NCBI GenBank assembly: GCA_026390045.1
Contig: JAPLGR010000641.1
Location: 1 to 5,993, forward strand
DNA length: 5,993 nt
Direction of reading: 5' to 3'
Origin: Chloroflexota bacterium
GTDB taxonomy: Bacteria > Chloroflexota > Anaerolineae > Anaerolineales > E44-bin32
Position 1 is the stretch's first letter; every line of letters starts with the position of its first letter. The translations under genes were made by a program, and so were the position numbers. Of this stretch, positions 1 to 5,600 are shown piece after piece. The notes under the pieces are model-generated. The model had not been told where the DNA came from and did no database searches. It saw nothing but the letters and a program-made list of their open reading frames with translations.

Positions 1-120
1 ATTGATGAAGCACACCTCTCGCCGGAGTGGCTGCTCAAGGGAATCGAGCGCTTCGTCGCCGAACGCGCGAGGCGGCTGGAACGTCTCAAGGCCGACGTTG
101 AGGCCGCGAGGGCAGGATAG
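1..120 (+). CDS. C-terminal end of an unidentified protein (5' truncated by window)
   Basis: Reading frame 1 is open from the first base to a TAG at 118-120 and gives 39 residues beginning IDEAHLSPEWLLKGIERF. The tail (roughly residues 15-38) is highly charged, rich in Arg, Glu, Ala and Leu, and would form an amphipathic helix, the usual look of a soluble protein's C-terminus. Support for it being real: the frame is free of stops, the composition is protein-like, and a strong terminator hairpin begins 26 bases after the stop. I do not recognise the family from this fragment and assign no function. A different frame in the same bases gives an Arg/Ser-rich product typical of antisense or out-of-frame GC-rich reading, which I do not believe. 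Confidence 0.7.
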   Translation: MDEAHLSPEWLLKGIERFVAERARRLERLKADVEAARAG

Positions 121-145
121 GCTTCGGAACGGAAACCGCACTCGG

Positions 146-190
146 ACCGACCTGACGGGCAGCAGGGGCTACCTGTCAGGTCGGTTTGCC
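146..190 (+). terminator. Rho-independent terminator after the first gene
   Basis: The arms ACCGACCTGAC (146-156) and GTCAGGTCGGT (175-185) are perfectly complementary over 11 bp. The pairing continues inward (158-163 with 168-173) with one C-A mismatch at 160/171 and a G-U at 157/174, closing on an AGGG tetraloop. TTTGCC and then TTT follow, a short interrupted T-tract. Placement just after the stop at 120 and before the next gene's promoter candidate fits termination of the upstream transcript. Confidence 0.85.
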
Positions 191-200
191 TTTGGCCGAG

Positions 201-210
201 GGTAGAATCG
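201..210 (+). promoter_or_regulatory. Candidate -10 box of the xdhC-like gene
   Basis: TAGAAT (203-208) differs from TATAAT by one base and lies just past the preceding terminator. It would place transcription start near 215 and give a leader of about 57 bases. No good -35 is seen at normal spacing. The ten bases GGTAGAATCG recur exactly in the candidate promoter of the minus-strand membrane-protein gene (3088-3097), which modestly raises confidence that this is a promoter element. Confidence 0.4.
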
Positions 211-213
211 AAC

Positions 214-256
214 CCGCAGGGGCTGGCGCGGCGAAAGCGCGGCCAGGCGCCTGCGG
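214..256 (+). promoter_or_regulatory. Structured 5' leader hairpin before the xdhC-like gene
   Basis: CCGCAGG (214-220) pairs perfectly with CCTGCGG (250-256). Inside it, CTGG (223-226) pairs with CCAG (243-246), then CGC (227-229) pairs with GCG (239-241), and GC (231-232) pairs with GC (237-238) closing a GAAA tetraloop at 233-236. Single-base bulges sit at 230 and 242. The element ends 6 bases before the Shine-Dalgarno GAGGAG (263-268). It lacks a T-tract, so it is not a terminator. It could stabilise the message or affect ribosome access. It is much smaller than the known molybdenum-cofactor riboswitch, and I do not claim that class. Confidence 0.45.
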
Positions 257-271
257 ATACGCGAGGAGACG

Positions 272-1384
272 ATGCGCGACATCCTGCTGGATGTGGAACG
301 ATGGCTCGGTGAGGGAAAGGCCGTGGCCGTCGCGACGATCATCAAGACCTGGGGCTCGGCGCCGCGCTCCATTGGTTCGAAGATGGCAGTGTGCAGTGAC
401 GGGGCGATGGCCGGATCGGTCAGCGGCGGATGTGTGGAGTCCGCCGTTGTGCAGGAGGCACTCGGCGTGCTGAAGGCCGGCAAGCCCAAGCGACTGCACT
501 ACGGTGTGACGGATAAGGACGCGTGGGAGGTAGGACTGGCGTGCGGCGGGGAGATCGACCTGTGGGTTGAGCCGTTAGCGCCATGGCGGGTTCGAAGCGC
601 CGGCGGTACGAGTCCGTTTGACGTCCTCGTTCAGGCGGTGCGCGATGAGCGCCCGGTCGTGCGCGCGGTGGTGCTGCGGGGCGGCGATCTGCTTGGAGAT
701 GAGTCTGCTGTCTTCCCATGGGGCGCCGAGCCCGCCGGCTCGATGCCCGACGGACTGTGGGAGCAGGTGCAGGCTGAAGCGCAACGGCTGCTCGGCGGCG
801 GTGTTCCGGAGACGCGTCTCCACACGGTGAAAGGCGAGCAGATCGAGGTCTTCTACGACCTGATGCTGCCCGCACCAACACTGGTGATCATCGGCGGCGT
901 GCACATTGGGATCGAGCTTGCCAGGCAGGCGAAGTTGCTGGGGTTCCGGGTCGTGGTCGTTGACCCGCGGCGCGCGTTCGGCAATGCCGAGCGGTTCCCG
1001 ATGGCCGATTCGGTCCTGCAGGCATGGCCGGCAGAGGCGCTGGCCTCCTTCGGGCTGAACCCATCAGTGGCGGTGGCGGCCGTCTCGCACGACCCGAAGA
1101 TTGATGACCCGGCGTTGATCGCCGCTCTGCGCAGCCCGTCGTTCTATGTCGGGGCACTCGGGAGTGCGGAGACCAACCGGCAGCGTGTCGCGCACTTGAA
1201 GGAGGCGGGGCTGACGGCTAAGGAGCTCTCGAGGCTGCGCGCCCCGATTGGGCTGGATCTGGGAGGGCGCGCTCCGGCCGAGATCGCGCTGGCGGTGATG
1301 GCAGAGATCGTCGCCGTACGGGCTGGCTCAGCGCTGTCATCCCGAGAGAGCACGCAGCAGCATCTGAACGCGGGTCTGGCTTGA
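272..1384 (+). CDS. XdhC/CoxI-family molybdenum-cofactor maturation protein
   Basis: The 370-residue protein has the two-domain layout of the XdhC family. The N-terminal XdhC/CoxI domain (about residues 8-100) carries TWGSAPRSIGSKM (26-38), GSVSGGCVE (48-56) and LACGGEI (89-95), with the family cysteines C54 and C91. A variable linker leads to a Rossmann-type C-terminal domain (about 203-350) with VIIGGVHIG (205-213), VVVVDPR (227-233), SHDPKIDDP (272-280), YVGALGS (292-298) and IGLDLGGRAPAEIAL (326-340). Known members bind molybdenum cofactor in the cytoplasm and help sulfurate it and insert it into xanthine dehydrogenase or related hydroxylases. Length is normal. The ATG at 272 is preceded by GAGGAG (263-268); the spacing is short but the site is clear. 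No xdhA/xdhB or cox structural gene lies in the window, so its client is unknown. Family assignment is very secure; the exact client enzyme is not. Confidence 0.95.
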   Translation: MRDILLDVERWLGEGKAVAVATIIKTWGSAPRSIGSKMAVCSDGAMAGSVSGGCVESAVVQEALGVLKAGKPKRLHYGVTDKDAWEVGLACGGEIDLWVEPLAPWRVRSAGGTSPFDVLVQAVRDERPVVRAVVLRGGDLLGDESAVFPWGAEPAGSMPDGLWEQVQAEAQRLLGGGVPETRLHTVKGEQIEVFYDLMLPAPTLVIIGGVHIGIELARQAKLLGFRVVVVDPRRAFGNAERFPMADSVLQAWPAEALASFGLNPSVAVAAVSHDPKIDDPALIAALRSPSFYVGALGSAETNRQRVAHLKEAGLTAKELSRLRAPIGLDLGGRAPAEIALAVMAEIVAVRAGSALSSRESTQQHLNAGLA

Positions 1385-1402
1385 CCTGTTCTGGCACGCC
1401 GC

Positions 1403-2977
1403 TCAAGGTTGGGCGTCTTGGTCGGGGCCAGGCAAGCAGGCGGCAGATGTTTCGGGTATCGGGTCTTCTCCAGCGTAGCTTAGGTCAGGGAGGAGCCCAT
1501 ATGATGTCCCGAAGTAGAGGTCAAAGATGACGCGGAATGTGTTGACGGGTGTGATGCTCGGGTAGATGGCTTCCCCCCCACCATCCGGCAGGTAGTAGGC
1601 ATTGAGGATACTGAGAAGCCCCGAATCATCGCCCGACCTATACACACCGGTATCTCCTTGGATAACAATGATTGGTGGGGTGGTCGATTCGGCCAGGATT
1701 GTCTCCACAATCCCCAGCACCCGACGATTCACAAACTGGACTTCGTGGACATATCCGATGCGCGAATACTCGTCACTGATTCCACCCCCAAGCCTTCCGC
1801 GGTAGAAGCCTGGATCTGGCTCGATACTTCCGTCGGGCGCGAAGACATGTGGCGGATGGGGGATCAAGACATGGGCAAACGTGAAAGTAGGCTCGGGGAT
1901 GGAAGCGACCTCTGGCAACTGGTCAAGGATGAGGAGCTGCCTTTCGATATGGTCTTGATAGGGGTAGTTGACCAGGTCGGCATAGGGGTTGAGGTACTTC
2001 TGGCGGGCGTCGGTCAGGGCCAGGATGGCAGTGGTCTTGACAAAGAGCGCCTCGTACTCGCCAAGCCTCTGAAGGTCCAGTGCATCCCGCCCCGGACCGA
2101 GATAGTAATCGGCATCCGTAACCCGTGTCCACTCAAAGCCTGTTTCGAAAGCGACAGTCCGATAGCCTAGGCGCGAGAGACTGCTGCGGACGGTACTCTG
2201 CTTGATTAGGCTTGAGTAGTCGTCCTTGCCGAGCTCTGGTTTCGAAAGCCGCCCGGCAATCTCGGGCAGGTAAGCGAGATTCAGCGAAGACGCAAGGGAT
2301 GTTTGCGTCGCCCCGTAGTTGCTGCGACTGCACTCGGCCACGACGAAACCCATATGGCGCAGATCATCGAGGAACGGTTCGTTGTCGTAGCCATACCACC
2401 GCTCGATGATGTCCTGGCGGGAGTACGTGTCTAAGATGATGTAGTAGACATCGGGGAGAGGCGTCTCGGGCGTTCGGGAAAGTGCCTGCACGGACGACGT
2501 CAGGTCAATGGCGGCCTGGGTGCTACGCGTGAGGCTGAGCTGGAAGGCGCCGATGCTCAGCACGGGCATCGCCAGGGCAGCGATGGAGGCCACATTGAGA
2601 GCCTGCGTGATGCTGCCGGAGGACTTGAGGCGTCGTGTAAGCCACCATAGGCCGGCGCAGAACAGGCAGAGGTAGATGGGTAGAAGATAGCGGTGTCTGC
2701 CGATGCTCACCCCGAGGACCGCGTGAGGTTCCAATGCTTGGTAGACATGACCGTAGGAGAAGAAGAGGACCGTGAAGAGGGTGGCGGCCAGGGCCGCCCT
2801 GCACGTGTCACGCAGTATCAGTCGGAAGGCGAGATAGGCGGCGGTCACGAGCAGGATGGATGCCGCGGCCGGCCGCAGGACGACGGAGGCCTCAACCTCT
2901 CGGATGTTCTCACTGAGCAGAGCCAAGGAGGGGTAAACCGCGAAGAGGAGCACGTAGACCGGGATCCGTCTCAACAT
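1403..2977 (-). CDS. Membrane-anchored alkaline-phosphatase/sulfatase-superfamily protein
   Basis: From ATG 2977 this is 524 residues. Five hydrophobic helices lie at about 4-21, 37-55, 61-78, 97-114 and 129-148, followed by a large domain expected outside the membrane. That domain has the order of an alkaline-phosphatase-superfamily hydrolase or phosphotransferase (LTA-synthase/sulfatase-like): DVYYIILD (176-183, metal ligand D183), SRSNYGATQT (217-226, candidate nucleophile T224), FAHVLIPHPPHVF (367-379), VIQGDTG (438-444) and YPSITPVNTFR (472-482). Related proteins normally read QGDHG; here a Thr (T443) replaces the metal-ligand His, so catalysis may be altered or lost. Substrate is unknown; envelope polymer or lipid head-group modification is a family-level guess. 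A TTG at 3007 would add ten residues (AGGA only 3 bases upstream, within a hairpin). I prefer the ATG at 2977, which has GAGG 8 bases upstream and starts just before helix 1. Its GC looks lower than its neighbours'. Confidence 0.9.
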   Translation of the reverse strand: MLRRIPVYVLLFAVYPSLALLSENIREVEASVVLRPAAASILLVTAAYLAFRLILRDTCRAALAATLFTVLFFSYGHVYQALEPHAVLGVSIGRHRYLLPIYLCLFCAGLWWLTRRLKSSGSITQALNVASIAALAMPVLSIGAFQLSLTRSTQAAIDLTSSVQALSRTPETPLPDVYYIILDTYSRQDIIERWYGYDNEPFLDDLRHMGFVVAECSRSNYGATQTSLASSLNLAYLPEIAGRLSKPELGKDDYSSLIKQSTVRSSLSRLGYRTVAFETGFEWTRVTDADYYLGPGRDALDLQRLGEYEALFVKTTAILALTDARQKYLNPYADLVNYPYQDHIERQLLILDQLPEVASIPEPTFTFAHVLIPHPPHVFAPDGSIEPDPGFYRGRLGGGISDEYSRIGYVHEVQFVNRRVLGIVETILAESTTPPIIVIQGDTGVYRSGDDSGLLSILNAYYLPDGGGEAIYPSITPVNTFRVIFDLYFGTSYGLLPDLSYAGEDPIPETSAACLPGPDQDAQP

Positions 2978-3006
2978 CCGCTCTGCCTCACGTGTAGTGT
3001 TGAGCA

Positions 3007-3024
3007 AGCTTCCTTTTGGAAGCT
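3007..3024 (-). promoter_or_regulatory. Hairpin over an upstream TTG start and its Shine-Dalgarno
   Basis: AGCTTCC and GGAAGCT form a perfect 7-bp stem around a four-base loop (AAAA in the minus-strand message). In that RNA the stem includes the AGGA (3014-3011) and the first base of the possible TTG start at 3007 of the membrane-protein gene. It would hide that start site, which favours initiation at ATG 2977 or suggests regulated initiation. There is no T-tract, so it is unlikely to be a terminator. Confidence 0.4.
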
Positions 3025-3089
3025 ATGCAGCGCATGGTCTTCGACGTCGTCGGCTAGGGCTGGCCGTCGACTGCCCAGAGACCGTACCG

Positions 3090-3115
3090 ATTCTACCAGG
3101 CCGGAACGGGGTCAA
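3090..3115 (-). promoter_or_regulatory. Candidate promoter for the membrane phosphatase-like gene
   Basis: On the minus strand TTGACC (3115-3110) is followed after 14 bases by TAGAAT (3095-3090), which is preceded by TGG (3098-3096), an extended -10 pattern. The spacer is shorter than the usual 16-18, so the extended -10 is the stronger part. Start of transcription near 3083 would leave a leader of about 75-105 bases containing the 3007-3024 hairpin. It implies the membrane-protein gene can be transcribed apart from the acetyltransferase gene upstream. The rest of 3025-3262 shows no convincing gene. Confidence 0.45.
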
Positions 3116-3262
3116 GTCTCCGCTCGAGGACCTTTCGACGAGGCAGGCAGTTGCTGCGTGTCATGCAGGTTGTGCCCCGGCGCAGGTGCCGCTGGACGGC
3201 AAGGTTGTCCCTGGGAAGGGCTGCCGTCAGGGTAGGCAGCGGACGGTGCCCTGTCCGTCTCG

Positions 3263-3751
3263 CTATGCCACGCCGGAATGCTTGCAAGGCACGATTCGCG
3301 CGTCGTGGAGATGGCGCTCAAGGAGCAGAGCCTGATCCTCGAAGCCGTGCCGCTGATAGAAGCGCAGCGCGTCCTGATTCGAGATCATGACGCTGAGGGA
3401 CACCTCGGCGCAGCGATGGGCGCGTGCGCGCTGAATGGCTTCCTGCAGCAAGCGGGTCCCGAGGCCGCAGTTGCGTTCGGCGGGGTGGACAACAAGCTCA
3501 TCGACCAGGCACGAGTCGGCCGCGTGGTACAGGCTCGGGCGAAACGTGAAGCTGATCATGCCGAGGACAGTCTGACCTCGGACCGCGAGAAGGGCGTGGG
3601 CGCCGGGGGAGCCGAGATAGTCCGCGACATAGGCGGGCGTGATTGGGGAGTGCTCTTTGAGCTCTGCCGCCAGCGTTGTTACCAGGCCGGCGATCGCCTC
3701 GGAATCACTCCCGTCGGCCAGCCGCACGGAGATCGCATCCGCCTCAGACAT
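3263..3751 (-). CDS. GNAT-family N-acetyltransferase
   Basis: This is a 162-residue single-domain GNAT protein that would transfer an acetyl group from acetyl-CoA to an amine. Strand beta4 and motif A read VDELVVHPAERNCGLGTRLL (83-102), with the pyrophosphate-binding R-N-C-G-L-G signature at 93-98, followed by the helix LLQEAIQRARAHRC. Motif B is NQDALRFYQRHGFE (125-138), the usual ending of the fold. The N-terminus (ISVRLADGSDSEAIAGLV) is the standard first strand and helix. Substrate cannot be read from sequence; small molecule, peptide or protein amine are all possible. Two ATGs compete: 3757 has AGGG directly abutting it, whereas 3751 has AGGG (3761-3758) at a 6-base spacing and is preferred. 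The gene lies downstream of the peptidase gene on the same strand, with a hairpin between them, so co-transcription is uncertain. Confidence 0.92.
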   Translation of the reverse strand: MSEADAISVRLADGSDSEAIAGLVTTLAAELKEHSPITPAYVADYLGSPGAHALLAVRGQTVLGMISFTFRPSLYHAADSCLVDELVVHPAERNCGLGTRLLQEAIQRARAHRCAEVSLSVMISNQDALRFYQRHGFEDQALLLERHLHDARIVPCKHSGVA

Positions 3752-3790
3752 CTCCATCCCTATTGAGTGCCCCGCGAGAGTTCGAGGAAT

Positions 3791-3818
3791 GAAGAGGGGG
3801 CTGAGCCGCCCCCTCTTC
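3791..3818 (-). terminator. Hairpin terminator after the peptidase gene
   Basis: GAAGAGGGGGC (3791-3801) and GCCCCCTCTTC (3808-3818) pair perfectly over 11 bp around a six-base loop. It lies 28 bases past the peptidase stop and 40 bases before the acetyltransferase start. There is no T-tract on the minus-strand side (ATTCCTCG follows), so it may be a partial, attenuating or RNA-stabilising terminator and not a textbook intrinsic one. Confidence 0.65.
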
Positions 3819-3845
3819 CTGAATCACATCGTCTGCAAGACCGGC

Positions 3846-5426
3846 CTACGAAGCCGCGCGGACGAAGTACTTCGGGTTGAGCGGCTCGCCGGTAGCCGTC
3901 CGGACGTGGCTCGCCCAATCCTCTTTCGCGCCGGGCTTGAAGACGCGCTCGAGCAGCCAGCGGCCGGCCTTCTTCTCTCCGACGATCCCGCCGGCCGTGC
4001 GCCTGATCCGGTCTTCAAACTGATGCGCCACCAGGTAGCCGAGTTCGTAGTTCTGGTAGTACACCGGCACCGTGGCAATGTGGATCTTGGCCGCCCAATC
4101 GGGTTGCTTGCGGCCCTCCGGCCGCCGCACCATCTGGTAGCGCTCGACGAGATCCCACCACAGCGTATCCAGATCGCGCTCCGGGTCGGCGTACATCGCC
4201 AGCTCGAAGTAGGTCATCACCAGGCACCAGCGGGTGAAGATCAATCGCTGGGCGCGTTCGTGGTCGCGCATCGGCGCAGACAGGCGGTTGGCCTCTGGCT
4301 TGGACAGCCCGAGGATCCCGGTGAGCCAGGCGGGGTCAGAGGTCAATCCGCCCATCAACTGGGCGATAGCCTCGGTGGAAAGCGTGTGCGCCGGCTGGCG
4401 CAGCATCCACGGAAGATCGCGGTCGATGTACTTGTCGTACACGCCGTGGCCTAGCTCATGCAGGATCGTGGACGCCCAGCGCTTGGTGGGCACCAGGTTG
4501 TTGAGCGTGCGAACGTCGCCTTCGCGATCGATGTGAATGCAGAACGCGTGCTGGTTCTTGCCGGGCCGCGCGTACAGGTCCGAGCGGGCCAGGATGTCGC
4601 GCACCTCCAGGCCGAGGCCATCGTAGGTGGCCGTGGCCAGCGCCACCAGGTCCTTGCCCTCAAACAGCCCATCCATGTTGACATGGCCGAGCGGCGGGAC
4701 CTCCTGGAAGAACCGGTCGCCGTAGTGCCACGGACGCAGATCGGCGCGATCGACGCCGAAATCCGTCGCCCGCAGCCCGTCGATCCGGTGCTTGAGCTCC
4801 TGGTACGGCTTGCGCGTGGCTGCTTCGAGGTCGGCGAACAGGCTGAGCAGCTCGTTCTCATCGATCTCGTCGAGCGTCAGCGAACGCTGAAAGTGGTCGC
4901 GGAAGCCCTGTGCGCGGGCGGCGGCATTGCGGACGCGCGCCAGCTGCCGCACGGACTTGGCCACCTGCGCGCCGACCTGCTTGGAAGCTTCCCAGGCCTC
5001 GCGCACCTCGGCTGAATCCTTGCCCTGGTGCAGAATGGCTTCGATCTCGTTGTCGTTCAGTTCCTTGCCGCCGACGCGTCCTCGGAAGTTGACGTACTTG
5101 GCGGTGGCCTCAGATTCCAGGCGGGTGAGCTCGTCGATCGTGGCATCATCCTGCTGATTGCTGGCGGCCGAGAGGTAGACCAGCTTGAGCTGCCGGGCGA
5201 GCAGGGGATCCTTCGCTGCCCGCGCATCGTACATGCGCTTGGCCTGGGAATAGCGTTCGCGATCGGCCCAGTAGCGCATCCAGGTCGCCTGAGCCTCCTG
5301 GCTGCGCTGGATGGCCTCGGGGGTCCCATTAAGTGCTGCTTCCCACTCGGCCAGCTGATACGCTTTGTCGAGCGGGCGGACGGCCTCAACGGTGTCGTGC
5401 ACAAAGGATTCCACGGACTGCGTCAC
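3846..5426 (-). CDS. M2/M3-like zinc oligopeptidase
   Basis: The 526-residue protein is a gluzincin of clan MA(E), related to peptidyl-dipeptidase A (M2) and oligoendopeptidase F/thimet oligopeptidase (M3). The long N-terminal half is helical. The zinc site is HELGH (323-327), with the third ligand most likely E352 in LSTEAIAQLMGG. The C-terminal substrate-binding segment is KIHIATVPVYYQNYELGY (447-464), whose His and Tyr residues (H449, Y456, Y457, Y460) match the transition-state His/Tyr region of these families. No signal peptide or membrane helix is present, so a cytoplasmic enzyme that trims short peptides is likely. The frame stays open upstream to 5849, but that part is antisense to coaBC and Arg/Pro/Gly-rich. 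GTG at 5426 with AGGAGG five bases before it is the clear start. Exact family (M2 versus M3) is uncertain; peptidase function is secure. Confidence 0.92.
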   Translation of the reverse strand: MTQSVESFVHDTVEAVRPLDKAYQLAEWEAALNGTPEAIQRSQEAQATWMRYWADRERYSQAKRMYDARAAKDPLLARQLKLVYLSAASNQQDDATIDELTRLESEATAKYVNFRGRVGGKELNDNEIEAILHQGKDSAEVREAWEASKQVGAQVAKSVRQLARVRNAAARAQGFRDHFQRSLTLDEIDENELLSLFADLEAATRKPYQELKHRIDGLRATDFGVDRADLRPWHYGDRFFQEVPPLGHVNMDGLFEGKDLVALATATYDGLGLEVRDILARSDLYARPGKNQHAFCIHIDREGDVRTLNNLVPTKRWASTILHELGHGVYDKYIDRDLPWMLRQPAHTLSTEAIAQLMGGLTSDPAWLTGILGLSKPEANRLSAPMRDHERAQRLIFTRWCLVMTYFELAMYADPERDLDTLWWDLVERYQMVRRPEGRKQPDWAAKIHIATVPVYYQNYELGYLVAHQFEDRIRRTAGGIVGEKKAGRWLLERVFKPGAKEDWASHVRTATGEPLNPKYFVRAAS

Positions 5427-5431
5427 CTGGT

Positions 5432-5437
5432 CCTCCT
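5432..5437 (-). promoter_or_regulatory. Strong Shine-Dalgarno fixing a GTG start
   Basis: AGGAGG on the minus strand (5437-5432) is followed by ACCAG and then GTG at 5426-5424. A full consensus site at ideal spacing decides the peptidase start and rules out the 141-codon upstream extension of the frame. Confidence 0.85.
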
Positions 5438-5471
5438 GGCGGGAAGGGTCTGATCTCGGTTGGGGACGGGA

Positions 5472-5480
5472 AGTATAGCA
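5472..5480 (-). promoter_or_regulatory. Extended -10 promoter candidate for the peptidase gene
   Basis: On the minus strand TGCTATACT (5480-5472) is an extended -10: a TG one base before TATACT, one mismatch from TATAAT. No clear -35 is visible 17 bases upstream, where the bases are GC-rich. Start of transcription would fall near 5465, about 38 bases before the GTG start, leaving room for the AGGAGG site. Confidence 0.5.
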
Positions 5481-5556
5481 CTCCGATACCGCCGGGCGGC
5501 GGTTGGCCGGGCCCCAGCATAGGGACCGACGTCCTCGTCCGCCCGCCGGGCAGCCG

Positions 5557-5565
5557 TGCGATAAT
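5557..5565 (+). promoter_or_regulatory. Extended -10 promoter candidate for coaBC
   Basis: TGCGATAAT (5557-5565) has TG one base before GATAAT, one mismatch from TATAAT. Transcription would begin near 5572, about 29 bases before the ATG at 5601, leaving the GGAG site (5591-5594) in a short leader. No convincing -35 is seen. Confidence 0.5.
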
Positions 5566-5600
5566 GTCCGTGATGGATATGTGGAAGGGCGGAGACAGCT

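Noticed and set aside
214..256. Molybdenum-cofactor riboswitch in the xdhC-like leader
   Set aside because: The element is about 43 bases and a simple hairpin; the known riboswitch is much larger and multi-helical.
1658..2170. 170-codon plus-strand frame opposite the membrane phosphatase-like gene
   Set aside because: Antisense to conserved catalytic motifs of the minus-strand gene; no family resemblance.
3220..3256. Short inverted repeats (GCTGCC/GGCAGC and GGAC/GTCC) after the acetyltransferase stop as a terminator
   Set aside because: Stems of 4-6 bp with a large loop and no T-tract; too weak to call.
2997..3335. Plus-strand small frame across the spacer before the membrane-protein gene
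   Set aside because: Low-complexity Arg/Pro/Ser-rich product, no ribosome site, and runs into the antisense of the acetyltransferase gene.
3278..3766. 162-codon plus-strand frame opposite the acetyltransferase gene
   Set aside because: Mirror frame of a clear GNAT gene in GC-rich DNA; no recognisable motif and no ribosome site of note.
3639..4454. 271-codon plus-strand frame opposite the peptidase gene
   Set aside because: Antisense shadow; rich in Arg, Ala, Val and His with no domain, covering bases explained by the HELGH peptidase.
4458..5453. Two further plus-strand frames (4458-5015 and 5028-5453) opposite the peptidase gene
   Set aside because: Same antisense pattern; no motif, no promoter, and they overlap the peptidase coding sequence.
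5488..5503. ACCGCC/GGCGGT hairpin in the divergent spacer as an operator
   Set aside because: Six GC-rich base pairs are expected by chance here; no second copy or known operator pattern.
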